Source of the DNA: Corynebacterium pygosceleis
GTDB lineage: Bacteria > Actinomycetota > Actinomycetes > Mycobacteriales > Mycobacteriaceae
Reading direction: 5' to 3'
NCBI RefSeq assembly: GCF_016595275.2
Contig: NZ_JAENIQ020000003.1
Span: 310,001 to 374,000, forward strand
DNA length: 64,000 nt
Shown here: positions 49,953-59,340 of the stretch, one piece after another
How the letters are laid out: every line of letters starts with the position of its first letter
Position numbering within the stretch: position 1 is the first letter of the stretch
The notes under the pieces: model-generated
What the model saw: the letters and a program-made list of their open reading frames with translations, nothing else
The model's database searches: none
What the model was told of the DNA's origin: nothing
Made by a program: the position numbers and the translations under genes

Positions 49953-51056
49953 ATGCCCTTCAATCCGGACCCCCAGCCCACCTATCAGCCCGACCCGCAG
50001 CGATACCATGACGGCGTGCCCTACCGGACCGTCGGACACTCCGGTCTGAAGCTGCCCGTGGTCTCCCTCGGGATGTGGCACAACTTCGGTGACGACAAGC
50101 CGATGGAGACCCAGCGGTCCATCATCCGGCGCGCGTTCGACCGTGGCGTCACCCACTTCGATCTGGCCAACAACTACGGCCCACCCAACGGTTCCGCCGA
50201 GATTAACTTCGGTCGAATCCTCGACGAGGACTTCCGGGGACTGCGCGACGAGATGATCATCTCGTCGAAGGCGGGCTGGGACATGTGGCCCGGGCCCTAC
50301 GGTTTCGGTGGGTCACGCAAGTACCTGACGGCCTCCCTGGACCAGTCGCTCCGGCGCATGGGGCTCGATTACGTCGACATCTTCTACCATCACCGACCCG
50401 ATCCGGAGACCCCGCTGGAGGAGACGATGTACGCGCTGCGGGACATCGTCTCCAGCGGAAAGGCGCTCTACGTCGGTGTCTCCAGCTACGGGCCCGAGCT
50501 GCTCACGGAAGCCGCCGAGATGATGGCGGAGGAGGGGTGTCCGCTGCTGATCAACCAGCCCAGCTACTCCATCGTCAACCGTTGGGTGGAGGAGCCCGGT
50601 GACGACGGTGACACGCTGCTCGAGGCCGCCGCCGACAACGGTGTCGGCACCATCGCCTTCTCCCCGCTGGCCCAGGGGCTGCTGACCGACCGTTACCTGG
50701 ACGGCGTTCCGGAGGACTCCCGGGCGGCGGCCCGCAAGTCCCTGTCGGGTGACATGCTCAGTGAGGAGAACATCGAAATGATGCGGAGCCTGAACGACAT
50801 CGCCCGTGAACGCGGCCAGACCCTTGCCCAGATGGCGGTGTCCTGGGTTCTGCGGGACCAGGGCCGGTACGGGGAACAGACGGTGACCTCCGCGCTCGTC
50901 GGCGCCTCCTCGGTCGAACAACTCGACCAGAACATCGATGCGGCGCAGAATCTGTCGTTCACGGACGCGGAGCTGTCGGCGATCGACGAGATCGCCTCCG
51001 ACGCCGGGATCAACATCTGGGCCCAGGCGACGAAGTCGAAGACCCGGGAGAAGTAG
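49953..51056 (+). CDS. Aldo/keto reductase of the YghZ (L-glyceraldehyde-3-phosphate reductase) type
   Basis: A 367-residue NADPH-dependent reductase. Visible features are VPYRTVGHSGLKLPVVSLGMWHNFGDD, catalytic Asp and Tyr in HFDLANNYGPPNGSAE, Lys in ISSKAGWDMWPGPYGFGGSRKYL, His in YVDIFYHHRPDPETP and the cofactor region AFSPLAQGLLTDRYL. The WHNFGDD and PGPYG signatures match the AKR14/YghZ group. ATG 49953 is chosen by family length. A CAGACT box seven bases upstream suggests leaderless transcription. It may detoxify reactive aldehydes. Confidence 0.9.
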   Translation: MPFNPDPQPTYQPDPQRYHDGVPYRTVGHSGLKLPVVSLGMWHNFGDDKPMETQRSIIRRAFDRGVTHFDLANNYGPPNGSAEINFGRILDEDFRGLRDEMIISSKAGWDMWPGPYGFGGSRKYLTASLDQSLRRMGLDYVDIFYHHRPDPETPLEETMYALRDIVSSGKALYVGVSSYGPELLTEAAEMMAEEGCPLLINQPSYSIVNRWVEEPGDDGDTLLEAAADNGVGTIAFSPLAQGLLTDRYLDGVPEDSRAAARKSLSGDMLSEENIEMMRSLNDIARERGQTLAQMAVSWVLRDQGRYGEQTVTSALVGASSVEQLDQNIDAAQNLSFTDAELSAIDEIASDAGINIWAQATKSKTREK

Positions 51057-51077
51057 CCGACCGGGTACCGGAACACG

Positions 51078-51115
51078 GAAAACCCCGTCCCGTCGCTGCA
51101 CGGGCCGGGGTTTTC
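51078..51115. terminator. Terminator between the reductase gene and lysE
   Basis: GAAAACCCCG (51078-51087) pairs with CGGGGTTTTC (51106-51115), with an inner CCCGT/ACGGG stem. The arms contain AAAA and TTTT, so it can work in both directions. Confidence 0.85.
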
Positions 51116-51150
51116 GTTCACCGTCGCCACGGTGTCGGACGGTTCCGCCG

Positions 51151-51870
51151 TCAGTGGAGGAGGAGGCGGAAGGCGATAGCGACCATGACGATACCGATGG
51201 CGATGTTGACGATGCGTGCGACATCGGGGCGGGAGAGCGGGCCCGCGAGTTTCTTCGCTCCGTAGCCGATGGTGGGCATCCACACGGTCGATGCCGCCAG
51301 TGCGCCGGCCGCGAAGTACCAGCGGCCGATCTCCCCGTACTGGTTCGCGATGCCGCCGAGCATCACCACGATGTCAACGTAGGCGGCGGGGTTCAGCCAG
51401 GTCATCGCGAGCGCCGCGAGGACGGGCTTCACCCATGCGCGCTGAGGGGCGGTCCGGCTGGCCCGGGTCGTCCGCTCGGCGACGGCCACCGCTCCGGTGC
51501 CGCCCGTCGGTGCGGCACCGGAAGGTGACGTCGGAGCCGGTTCATCGGGCGTGCCGGGGGCGGCACCGTCGGACCCGAAGGTGTCGACCGTGGGGCGGAA
51601 GGCGTCCCGGAAGGAGGTGAAGGCGAACCATATGAGGTAGGCGAAACCGAGGTACTTCATCACGTCGAGGATCACCGGCGCCCGGTCGATGAGGACCGCC
51701 ACCCCGGCGGTCGAACCGAGGATGAGGATGTACTCGGAGATCAGGCACACGGCGACGACGGCACCCACGGCGGTCCGGCGGATCCCCTGGCGGAGCAGGA
51801 GGGTGTTCTGCGGTCCGATGGCGATGATGAGGGACAGTCCCATGAGGAATCCGTGGAGTGCGATGTTCAT
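51151..51870 (-). CDS. lysE: L-lysine/L-arginine exporter LysE
   Basis: Exports lysine and arginine when they build up. The 239-residue protein has six hydrophobic segments and the family signature GLSLIIAIGPQNTLLLRQGI (about 11-30), and later LAALAMTWLNPAAYVDIVVMLG (about 150-171). A Pro/Thr/Ala-rich cytoplasmic loop (about 95-145) is longer than usual. It is divergent from lysG with a 70-base AT-rich gap, the classic Corynebacterium lysE/lysG pair, in which LysG with lysine, arginine or histidine activates lysE. Confidence 0.94.
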   Translation of the reverse strand: MNIALHGFLMGLSLIIAIGPQNTLLLRQGIRRTAVGAVVAVCLISEYILILGSTAGVAVLIDRAPVILDVMKYLGFAYLIWFAFTSFRDAFRPTVDTFGSDGAAPGTPDEPAPTSPSGAAPTGGTGAVAVAERTTRASRTAPQRAWVKPVLAALAMTWLNPAAYVDIVVMLGGIANQYGEIGRWYFAAGALAASTVWMPTIGYGAKKLAGPLSRPDVARIVNIAIGIVMVAIAFRLLLH

Positions 51871-51940
51871 GACGTCGATGATGACACCCCGGCGTAATTA
51901 AGAAAAGTTAAAGTTTTTCAATGTACGTTAGAATCACTTC
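51871..51940. promoter_or_regulatory. lysE-lysG control region
   Basis: An AT-rich island in GC-rich DNA: GTAATTAAGAAAAGTTAAAG at 51893-51912, followed by TTTTTCAATGTACG. It should hold the LysG operator and the lysE promoter on the minus strand. On the plus strand TAGAAT (51929-51934) is six bases before the lysG ATG, so lysG looks leaderless. Confidence 0.65.
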
Positions 51941-52819
51941 ATGAACCCGATTCACCTGGCCACCCTCCTCGCCGTACTCGACGAAGGTTCCTTCGAGGGC
52001 GCGGCCGATTCGCTCTCCCTCACCCCGTCTGCGGTCAGTCAGCGGATCAAGGCACTCGAGTCCCAGGCGGGACGGGTCCTGGTCCGACGGACCAACCCGA
52101 CGACCGCGACCGCGGCAGGGGAGGTTCTCGCCCAGGCGGCCCGCCGGATGGCGCTGCTCCAGGCGGAAACCGACGCACAGTTGCGTGGCCGGATCGCCCG
52201 GGTCCCGCTCAGCGTCGCGATCAACGCCGACTCACTGGCGACCTGGTTCACCCCGGTGTTCGGTGACGTCGCCTCCTGGGACTCGGCCACCCTTCAGCTC
52301 CGCGTCGAGGACGAGGCGCACTCCCTGAAACTCCTGCGTCGGGGAGACTGCCTCGGGGCGGTGACCCGGGAACACGCCCCGGTTTCCGGCTGTACTGTCA
52401 GTCCCCTCGGTGTCATGCGTTACCGGGCCGTCGCCAGTCCCGCACTCCGGGACGCCTACACCGTCAACGGTCGGCTCGACTGGGCGGCGATGCCGGCGCT
52501 CAGGTACGGCCCCAATGACAAGATCCAGGACTCGGACCTGGCCGGACGGGTCGCCCAACCGCCCCGGCACCGGAGAATCTCACAGATACCGTCCTCCGAG
52601 GGGTTCGTGGAGGCCGCGCGGGCCGGTCTCGGATGGGGGCTCGTTCCGGAGATCCAGACCGAGGATCTGCTCGACGCCGGGGAGCTGGTGCTGCTCGATG
52701 AACGGGTGTCCGTCGTGCCGCTCTACTGGCAGCACTGGCGTCTGGAGTCGCCACTCCTCCAGAAGCTCACCGATTCCGTGATCGCGGCGGCACGGAGAAG
52801 ACTCCAACCAGTGGCCTGA
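51941..52819 (+). CDS. lysG: LysR-type activator LysG (ArgP family)
   Basis: A 292-residue regulator with HTH LATLLAVLDEGSFEGAADSLSLTPSAVSQRIKALESQAGRVLVRR (about 6-50). The effector domain has the ArgP-family segments AINADSLATWFTPVF, AVTREHAPVSGCTVSPLGVMRYRAVASP, and GWGLVPEIQ. In C. glutamicum LysG senses Lys, Arg and His and turns on lysE; orientation and neighbour here agree. ATG 51941 has a TAGAAT box six bases upstream. Confidence 0.94.
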   Translation: MNPIHLATLLAVLDEGSFEGAADSLSLTPSAVSQRIKALESQAGRVLVRRTNPTTATAAGEVLAQAARRMALLQAETDAQLRGRIARVPLSVAINADSLATWFTPVFGDVASWDSATLQLRVEDEAHSLKLLRRGDCLGAVTREHAPVSGCTVSPLGVMRYRAVASPALRDAYTVNGRLDWAAMPALRYGPNDKIQDSDLAGRVAQPPRHRRISQIPSSEGFVEAARAGLGWGLVPEIQTEDLLDAGELVLLDERVSVVPLYWQHWRLESPLLQKLTDSVIAAARRRLQPVA

Positions 52820-52858
52820 CCTCCCGTTTACGGCGGGACAGTGCTACGGTAGCCGGTT

Positions 52859-53620
52859 GTGAACATCCCGAGACCCCGTCGACGTGGCTTCATTCCGGCT
52901 GCGGCCGTCGCCGTTTTCCTGGTCACGGGCGCCATCGTCCTGGTGTCCGCCCTGTGGGGTGCGGTCGAGGACGCCCGGGGTGGGGGATCGGGTGGTTCCG
53001 GCGCCGTCACCGCCGCCGGTGAACCGGATCCCGGAGAGTGGCCCGGTCCCCAGCTCTACCGTGACATGCTCGCGGAACTCGACGTCCGTGAGCGGGCACC
53101 GTTGACAGGCTACGCACGTGAGGCGTTCGGGCAGCGGTGGAGCGATGACGTCGAGGTCGAGTTCGGGCACAACGGCTGTGACACCCGGAACGACATACTC
53201 GCCAGGGATCTGATCCGGGTGGAGTTCCGGCCCGGAACCCGGGACTGCGTCGTCCAGTCGGGACTGCTCAACGACTACTACACCGGCACCCAGATCGACT
53301 TCGTCCGGGGCCCGAATACGAGTAACGCCGTCCAGATCGACCACATCGTGCCACTCGCCGACGCCTGGATGAAGGGCGCACAGGGCCTGGACCCGGAGTT
53401 GCGCCGTGCGTTCGCGAACGATCCCGACAACCTCATCACCGTCTCCGGGCCGATGAACCAGGAAAAGGGGGCTGCGGACGCCGCGACGTGGCTGCCCCCG
53501 AATCCGGACTTCCGGTGCGAGTACGTGAAGAGACAGATCACCGTGAAGCACCGCTACCACCTGTGGGTGACTCCTGCGGAGCGTGACGCACTCACCGCCC
53601 AACTGTCGGCGTGTGGCTGA
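52859..53620 (+). CDS. Membrane-anchored or secreted HNH endonuclease (DUF1524/GmrSD-like HNH)
   Basis: A 253-residue protein. A basic start (NIPRPRRRGF) and one hydrophobic segment (about 12-35) make an uncleaved anchor or signal. A Gly-rich linker and the nuclease domain (about 60-253) follow: NGCDTRNDILARDL, GTQIDFVRG, IDHIVPLADAWMKGAQ (the HNH His pair region), then NDPDNLITVSGPMNQEKGAADAATWLPP and a C-terminal CEY...SACG. This is the family of secreted HNH nucleases common in actinobacteria, probably for extracellular DNA. The start is GTG 52859 with TACGGT eight bases upstream. Confidence 0.88.
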   Translation: MNIPRPRRRGFIPAAAVAVFLVTGAIVLVSALWGAVEDARGGGSGGSGAVTAAGEPDPGEWPGPQLYRDMLAELDVRERAPLTGYAREAFGQRWSDDVEVEFGHNGCDTRNDILARDLIRVEFRPGTRDCVVQSGLLNDYYTGTQIDFVRGPNTSNAVQIDHIVPLADAWMKGAQGLDPELRRAFANDPDNLITVSGPMNQEKGAADAATWLPPNPDFRCEYVKRQITVKHRYHLWVTPAERDALTAQLSACG

Positions 53621-53712
53621 CACGGAGTTCTCCGTAACGATTTTGAGTCGAATTGCCGACGCGCCCGGGGTGTATCTCGGAAAAATGCTGCGGCTCACAT
53701 ACTGTGCTGTGT

Positions 53713-54654
53713 ATGACCGCCAACAATGATTCCCGTCCCGACCGGGCTGTGCCCGGAGACTTCGATGACACCGACATCCCCACCTACGCGCCGCAGGCGG
53801 ACGCGGACGGCGCCCCCGACACCGGGGTGCCCCGTGACTCGGTCTATGACCGCGCTGGCCGTGCCGCTCCCCGGTCCATCGGCGCCACCACCGATGACAC
53901 CGCAGCCACCGCCACGTTCCCGGCCCCCGGGCAGAACGCCGCGCAGCCCGTGGACACGTATGCCGCACCGCCCGAGGACACCTACGCCGACACCGATTTC
54001 GGTCCCGGACAGCCCACGACCACGATGCCCGTGATGACCGGCTCCGCGGTCCCGGCACAGCAGGCGTCCCAGGTTCAGGTCACCGATCACGGTTACGCCG
54101 GGGAACCGTCCGGGGAGAACGAGCTCGAGACCAGGCGCGGCACGATGGATTTCGGTCTCTTCCTGATCCGGCTCTTCTTCGGCGCCCTGCTCATCCTCCA
54201 CTCGGTGTCGGTGTTCTTCCGGCTAGGCAACGGTGGCGGCATTTCCGGTCTGGAGGAGCAGTTCGCAGGCTACGACTTCGCGGGTGTCCTCGCCGTCGCC
54301 GTCCCCGGCGTTGAACTCGCCGCCGGTGTCCTCCTGGTTCTCGGCCTGGTAACCCCGCTCGCGGCGGCGCTGGCCACCGTGGTGACGGCGTTCCTCGCGC
54401 TCCACCAGATCAACATCGCCGACACCCCGGTCAACCCCTTCCAGTGGGGTGACGGGGTCCGTTTCTCCGTCCTGATGACCGTCGTCGCGGTCGGGCTCCA
54501 GCTCACCGGCCCCGGTCGTGTCTCCCTGGACTTCGCGCGCAGCTGGGCACGTCGCCCACTGTGGAGTTCCATCGTCTTCACCCTCATCGGCATCGGCTGT
54601 GCGGTCGGCCTGTGGTGGCTGGTCACCGGCGGTGCCTACCCGTTCAGTAGTTGA
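53713..54654 (+). CDS. DoxX-family membrane protein with long disordered N-terminus
   Basis: A 313-residue protein. Residues 1-145 are acidic, Pro/Thr/Asp-rich and low in complexity, probably disordered. The DoxX domain follows (about 148-305): MDFGLFLIRLFFGALLILHSVSVFFRL, then FAGVLAVAVPGVELAAGVLLVLGLVTPLAAALATVVTAFLALHQI and two more segments, four helices in total. DoxX proteins work with oxidoreductases in thiol stress in mycobacteria, though many lack known function. ATG 53713 has TACTGT seven bases upstream. An ATG at 53653 is in frame but lies above that promoter. Confidence 0.85.
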   Translation: MTANNDSRPDRAVPGDFDDTDIPTYAPQADADGAPDTGVPRDSVYDRAGRAAPRSIGATTDDTAATATFPAPGQNAAQPVDTYAAPPEDTYADTDFGPGQPTTTMPVMTGSAVPAQQASQVQVTDHGYAGEPSGENELETRRGTMDFGLFLIRLFFGALLILHSVSVFFRLGNGGGISGLEEQFAGYDFAGVLAVAVPGVELAAGVLLVLGLVTPLAAALATVVTAFLALHQINIADTPVNPFQWGDGVRFSVLMTVVAVGLQLTGPGRVSLDFARSWARRPLWSSIVFTLIGIGCAVGLWWLVTGGAYPFSS

Positions 54655-54670
54655 CCGGGACAGCACCCAC

Positions 54671-54701
54671 AGAGGCGTCGTCCACCACCGTGGGCGCCTC
54701 T
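54671..54701 (+). terminator. Terminator of the DoxX gene
   Basis: AGAGGCG (54671-54677) pairs with CGCCTCT (54695-54701), with CCAC/GTGG inside. It starts 17 bases after the stop. Confidence 0.65.
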
Positions 54702-54766
54702 TCCCGTCGATACGGTGACCGGGTGGAGTAGTGGCCGGGTAGGCCGGCTGCACCGTTTCCCGTACG

Positions 54767-54820
54767 ACACGGAAGGGGGGGTGGGCACCCGTAGAGGGGT
54801 GCCCACCCCCCCTTCCGTGT
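54767..54820. terminator. Long bidirectional hairpin between the DoxX gene and ilvD
   Basis: A perfect 24-bp stem (54767-54790 with 54797-54820) around the loop GTAGAG, including seven consecutive G-C pairs. It lies 16 bases from the ilvD stop and acts as its terminator. Confidence 0.9.
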
Positions 54821-54835
54821 CCGGAGTCGGTCCGG

Positions 54836-56677
54836 TCAGTCGACCTGACGCACCGCGCCCTTGTCGGCGGATGTCGCCATCTTGGCGTAGGCCCGCAGTG
54901 CCTTACTCACCGTGCGCTGACGGTTGACCGGCTGCCACGGCTTCTCGGAGGCGTCCATCTCCCCGCGGCGACGTTCGATCTCCGCGTCATCGACCTCGAG
55001 CTGGAGAAGTCGGTTGTGGATGTCGATGGTGACGGTGTCCCCGTCCCGGATCAGACCGATCAGACCACCGTGCGCGGCCTCGGGGGAGACGTGACCGACC
55101 GAGATACCCGAGGATCCCCCGGAGAAGCGGCCGTCGGTGATCAGCGCGCACTTCCGTCCCAGGCCCGCACCCTTGAGGAACGCGGTCGGGTGCAGCATCT
55201 CCTGCATGCCGGGGCCACCTGAGGGACCCTCGTACCGGACGATCAGGACTTCACCGGGCTGGATCTCGCGTTTGAGGATGACGGAGACCGCCTCCTCCTG
55301 CGATTCCACCACCCGGGCGGGGCCGGAGAAGTGCCACAGTTCCTCGTCGATGCCGGCGGCCTTGATGATCGCGCCGTCCGGGGCGATGTTGCCACGGAGG
55401 ACGGCCAGGCCACCGTCGACCGTGTGTGCGTGCTCCACGTCGTGGATGCAGCCGTTGACCGCGTCGGTGTCGAGGGAATCCCAGCGGTTCTCCGTGGAGA
55501 AGGGCTCGGTCGTCCGTACCCCACCGGGGGCGGCGTGGAATAGCTCGACCGCCTCGTCGCTGGCCTTCCCGCTACGGATGTCCCAGGCGTCGAGCCAGGA
55601 CTGGAGATCGGGGGAGTGCACCGAGTGGACGTCGTCGTGGAGCAGCCCGCCACGGTGGAGCTCGCCCAGGATGGCGGGAATCCCGCCGGCCCGGTGCACG
55701 TCCTCCATGTGGTAGTTCGAGTTGGGGGACACCTTCGACAGACAGCCGACCCGGCGGGAGAGGCCGTCGATGTCGTCGAGGTCGAAGTCGACCTCGCCTT
55801 CTTGCGCCGCCGCGAGAATGTGCAGCACGGTGTTCGTCGAGCCACCCATGGCCATGTCGAGAGCCATCGCATTGTCGAAGGCGTGCTTCGTCGCGATGGA
55901 CCTCGGGAGGACGGAGGTGTCCTCCTCGCCGTAGTAACGGCGGCACAGTTCGACGACAGTCTCACCGGCTCGTGTGAACAGCTGCCGCCGGGCCTTGTGC
56001 GTGGCCAGCGTCGAGCCGTTGCCCGGCAGGGAGAGCCCGAGAGCCTCGGTGAGACAGTTCATCGAGTTGGCGGTGAACATACCTGAGCAGGAACCGCAGG
56101 TGGGGCAGGCGGAGGCCTCGATCCTGGACAGCCCGGGTGCGTCGACGCCCTCGTTCGCCGACGCGGAGATCGCGGTGACGAGATCCGTGGGGGCGTGGGC
56201 GATGCCGTCGACGACGACGGCTTTGCCGGCCTCCATCGGGCCGCCGGAGACGAAGACCGTCGGGATGTTCAGCCGCAGTGCGGTGTTGAGCATACCCGGG
56301 GTGATCTTGTCGCAGTTGGAGATGCACACCAGAGCGTCGGCGGTGTGCGCGTTGACCATGTACTCGACGGCGTCCGCGATGATCTCGCGGCTGGGCAGGG
56401 AGTAGAGCATGCCGCCGTGGCCCATGGCGATGCCGTCGTCGACGGCGATGGTGTTGAACTCCTTCGGGACACCGCCCGCCGCCGTCACGGCTTCGGCGAC
56501 GATGTCACCGACATTCTTCAGGTGCACGTGCCCGGGCACGAACTGGGTGTAGGAATTCGCGATGGCGACGATCGGCTTGCCGAAGTCGTTGTCCTTCATT
56601 CCGGTGGCGCGCCAGAGTGCGCGGGCACCGGAGGCGTTGCGACCGACTGTGGTGACTCTTGAACGTAAGGGGATCAT
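54836..56677 (-). CDS. ilvD: Dihydroxy-acid dehydratase
   Basis: Fe-S enzyme for the third step of valine and isoleucine synthesis. The 613-residue protein has Cys122 in [10 protein letters not shown] and the Cys-rich [22 protein letters not shown] segment (Cys191, Cys194, Cys197), plus [24 protein letters not shown] and [20 protein letters not shown] near the C-terminus. It is near but apart from ilvBNC, as in C. glutamicum. The ATG at 56677 is set by the conserved start ([21 protein letters not shown]). Confidence 0.96.
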   Translation of the reverse strand: MIPLRSRVTTVGRNASGARALWRATGMKDNDFGKPIVAIANSYTQFVPGHVHLKNVGDIVAEAVTAAGGVPKEFNTIAVDDGIAMGHGGMLYSLPSREIIADAVEYMVNAHTADALVCISNCDKITPGMLNTALRLNIPTVFVSGGPMEAGKAVVVDGIAHAPTDLVTAISASANEGVDAPGLSRIEASACPTCGSCSGMFTANSMNCLTEALGLSLPGNGSTLATHKARRQLFTRAGETVVELCRRYYGEEDTSVLPRSIATKHAFDNAMALDMAMGGSTNTVLHILAAAQEGEVDFDLDDIDGLSRRVGCLSKVSPNSNYHMEDVHRAGGIPAILGELHRGGLLHDDVHSVHSPDLQSWLDAWDIRSGKASDEAVELFHAAPGGVRTTEPFSTENRWDSLDTDAVNGCIHDVEHAHTVDGGLAVLRGNIAPDGAIIKAAGIDEELWHFSGPARVVESQEEAVSVILKREIQPGEVLIVRYEGPSGGPGMQEMLHPTAFLKGAGLGRKCALITDGRFSGGSSGISVGHVSPEAAHGGLIGLIRDGDTVTIDIHNRLLQLEVDDAEIERRRGEMDASEKPWQPVNRQRTVSKALRAYAKMATSADKGAVRQVD

Positions 56678-56743
56678 GGGGGCTGTCTTCTACTTGTCAT
56701 GGGGGGTGAGTGGTGTCCGTGGAAACGGACGTCGGCCTATGTG

Positions 56744-57454
56744 TCAGGGTTCGTCGCGTCGGTTGTCGCCGTCACCGGGGCGGGACGCGCCCTGTTCCCG
56801 GATGACGGGGTTGCCCTCTGCGTCCGCCTGGTACCAGCCGCCGGGTTCCATGCCGCTGTGTCGTTTCGCGGCGGCACGTTCCCGCTTCGCCCGTTCGATC
56901 TCCTCCTGGGCCGCGAGGATCTCCCGGGTGGCCTCCTCCCGGGACTTCGCCACCTGGTGTCCGTCGCGGCGCATCACCACGACTCTGTCATCCGCAGCGG
57001 AACGACCGGCGGCGATGACATCGGGGATCCGTCCGGCCGACGCTGCGGCGAGGTCCGGGACGCTGTTGAAGGACACGCCGGGGAGCGGGAACTCCCGCCC
57101 GTCGTGGAAACGGGCGTGGGAACTGCCCGAACCGAAACGGATCCCGGCGAAGTCCCCCCAGCTGACGCTGCGTTCCCGTGAGAACGCGTAGGTGGCGGTG
57201 ATGCCGTTCTCGGTGATGGTGGTGTGCGACCTCAGCGCCCAGTAGGCGTAGATGAGGGGAAGGAACAGAATCCAGAACAACCACTGCGGTGCGGCTCCCA
57301 CGGTGAGCAGACTGGTCAGCAGCATCAGGCCGGCACCCAGGACGTGTGTCCGGTCCGGCCGGAACACGGTGGTGGTGACCGGTGATGTTCCGGTGGCGCC
57401 GTAGGCGTCGGTGCCGCCGGAATCGGGGTCAGCGTCAGGGCTCGTGGAGGACAT
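56744..57454 (-). CDS. PH-domain membrane protein (CFP-6/Rv3004-like)
   Basis: A 236-residue protein with a hydrophilic N-terminus (1-35), two membrane segments (about 38-57 and 59-75), then a bacterial PH-type beta domain (TTITENGITATYAFSRERSVSWGDFAGIRFG, about 78-108; REFPLPGVSFNSVPDLAAAS). A charged helix and a disordered tail end it (RSREEATREILAAQEEIERAKRERAAAKRH). It resembles mycobacterial low-molecular-weight antigen 6, which is also close to ilvBNC. Function is unknown. Confidence 0.8.
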   Translation of the reverse strand: MSSTSPDADPDSGGTDAYGATGTSPVTTTVFRPDRTHVLGAGLMLLTSLLTVGAAPQWLFWILFLPLIYAYWALRSHTTITENGITATYAFSRERSVSWGDFAGIRFGSGSSHARFHDGREFPLPGVSFNSVPDLAAASAGRIPDVIAAGRSAADDRVVVMRRDGHQVAKSREEATREILAAQEEIERAKRERAAAKRHSGMEPGGWYQADAEGNPVIREQGASRPGDGDNRRDEP

Positions 57455-57530
57455 ACCCGCTGATTCTATTGAATGGCCGGTAGCCGAGTCACCTCGGGGT
57501 CAGGGGTTGGTCGCGGAATCGGCTCCGCCG

Positions 57531-59111
57531 TCACCCGCGGGGGGCGTCCGGGACTGTTGTCCCGGGGGACGTGGAACCGGACTCCGGGGTGGTGCCGGTC
57601 GGTGACGGTGATCCGTTCCCCGTTCCGGGGTCGTCGTCCGTCGGTGAGGTCTCCTGGGGTGACGATGAGGGCGTTGTCGAGGATGTGGGGGAGGGCGTCG
57701 TTGTCGTCTTCTCGGGGGAGAGGACCTCCTGAGGGGTCGTGGTGAGGATGTCCTCGGCCTCCTCGATGTCACTCGGGTCGAGGGTGAACCCCTTGAAGAA
57801 GAGCAGTGCGACGAGTACGACGCAGAGCCCGGAGGTGGAGGGGCGGACACGGCCACCGAAGGAGACGGCCCTCCGCCAGCCCGTTGAGGCGATGCTGTCC
57901 CCGGAGACCGCCGAATAGACCTCTTCGCCGGGTTCGGACGGGCTCTCGGTGTCGGACGGGTCGGTGGTGGACACATCGGAACGGGACCGGTCACTGTCGG
58001 TCGCGGTACCGTCCGTGGCACGATCCCGGGGTCTCGGTGAGAGTCCACCGGAACCGGACGCCGCAGCAGCTGCGGCGGCGCCGGATCCCCGCACCGGGGT
58101 GTGCCCCTCGCCACTGTCCGAGACCTTCCCCGCCTCCCCCGCTCCGGTGCGGCGTGTGCCGTCGGGGGTGTCATAGTCGACGTCGATGAGCGGTGCACGG
58201 GTGAGCGCCCGTTCGAGCAGTGGAGCATCCGCGTCGAGGGTGTCCCTGACCGCACCCGAGATGGTGGTGGCCGAGCCGTACTCCTTCCAGAACTCCTCGA
58301 TGATCTTCGTCCGCACGGCACGCTCCACGGCCCACTGGCGTGCCGGGTTCACCTGCACGATGAAACGCATGTTCACCATCCAGGGCATCCCGACGGTGTT
58401 CGGTTCCTCGACCCCGACCGACGGGTGGACATCGAGTTCACCGGTGACGTCCCTGGCGATATCGGGTTGCTCCAGTGCCCGGAGGGTGGCGTCGGTGGAC
58501 CGTTTGACGGCGTCGTCGATTGAATCGGAGCCGAGCAGCGGGATGGGCATGACGACGACGGCCCGGGCCCAGTAGTTGGAGTGGTTGATGCACACCCGGG
58601 CCGTCGAGTTGGGGATGTTCACGGTTTCACCGGCGAGCGTACGGACCCGGGTGGCGCGCATCGTGATCTGGATGACGTCACCCTCGACATCTATCCCGGA
58701 ACCCTGGAACCGGACCCAGTCGCCCACACCGTACTGTTTCTCAGAGATGATGAAGAATCCGGCGAGGAAGTCGGCGATGATCGACTGCGCGCCCAGGCCG
58801 ACAGCGGCGGAGATGACCGTCGCGGGGATCGCGGCCCCGGCGAGCGGAACGCCGAGTTGCTTCAGTGTGGCGATGGAGAGGAGGAAGTAGGCGATCAACT
58901 GGATCAGGTAGACCGCTGTGCCGACGATGGCGAGGCGTTGCTTCGACTCCTGTTCATTCGGATCGAGGTGCCCGGTGATCAGTCTGATGACGAGGCGACC
59001 GATCCTCGGCACCAGGAAGGCGATGACGATGGAGATGGCGAGATCGATACCTGGATCGACGATCCACTGCCACCAGCTGGACAGGATGTAGGAGATGGGT
59101 AAGGACGGCAT
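57531..59111 (-). CDS. mscCG: MscCG-like mechanosensitive channel (MscS family, glutamate exporter)
   Basis: A 526-residue MscS-family channel. TM1 is about 19-39, TM2 66-84, pore TM3 90-122 (GAAIPATVISAAVGLGAQSIIADFLAGFFII), then the MscS beta domain (VGDWVRFQGSGIDVEGDVIQITMRATRVRT). As in C. glutamicum MscCG (YggB), the C-terminus is extended. It has a disordered linker (about 320-425), a fourth membrane segment (427-443) and an 80-residue Thr/Ser/Pro-rich outer tail. In C. glutamicum this channel exports glutamate on biotin limitation or penicillin, and gene context (ilvD side, ilvB other side) is the same. TACCCT lies seven bases before ATG 59111. Confidence 0.93.
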   Translation of the reverse strand: MPSLPISYILSSWWQWIVDPGIDLAISIVIAFLVPRIGRLVIRLITGHLDPNEQESKQRLAIVGTAVYLIQLIAYFLLSIATLKQLGVPLAGAAIPATVISAAVGLGAQSIIADFLAGFFIISEKQYGVGDWVRFQGSGIDVEGDVIQITMRATRVRTLAGETVNIPNSTARVCINHSNYWARAVVVMPIPLLGSDSIDDAVKRSTDATLRALEQPDIARDVTGELDVHPSVGVEEPNTVGMPWMVNMRFIVQVNPARQWAVERAVRTKIIEEFWKEYGSATTISGAVRDTLDADAPLLERALTRAPLIDVDYDTPDGTRRTGAGEAGKVSDSGEGHTPVRGSGAAAAAAASGSGGLSPRPRDRATDGTATDSDRSRSDVSTTDPSDTESPSEPGEEVYSAVSGDSIASTGWRRAVSFGGRVRPSTSGLCVVLVALLFFKGFTLDPSDIEEAEDILTTTPQEVLSPEKTTTTPSPTSSTTPSSSPQETSPTDDDPGTGNGSPSPTGTTPESGSTSPGTTVPDAPRG

Positions 59112-59340
59112 GGGGAACAGGGTAACGTGCCGGAGGGGGTCACTTCACGGGGTGGGGTCCGACCGGTTCCCACCCCCGGATTCCGCAGTGGGGGATGCCC
59201 GGACAGGTCCATCGATGTGCTCCATGTCACTTCAGGGGCGGTACGGATACCCGGCCCCCTGTCCCACAGGGTGGACGGGGGTATGGGACGGGTGGTGTGA
59301 ATTGTCGGGCGCGGGGTGCTCCTGTGTAACATCTCGTGGC
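59112..59340. promoter_or_regulatory. Divergent region between mscCG and the ilvBNC leader
   Basis: Minus strand: TACCCT (59124 to 59119) is seven bases before the mscCG ATG. Plus strand: TTGTCG (59302-59307) and TAACAT (59327-59332), 19 bases apart, eight bases before the leader-peptide ATG. No gene lies in this region. Confidence 0.6.
59302..59332 (+). promoter_or_regulatory. Promoter of the ilvBNC leader transcript
   Basis: TTGTCG and TAACAT with a 19-base spacer. The -10 ends eight bases before the leader-peptide ATG, so the transcript probably starts at or near that ATG. Confidence 0.5.

Noticed and set aside
59216-59231. TGTGC-N6-TCACT as a GlxR site between mscCG and ilvB.
   Set aside because: Two of the ten defined bases differ from consensus, and such a match is expected by chance.
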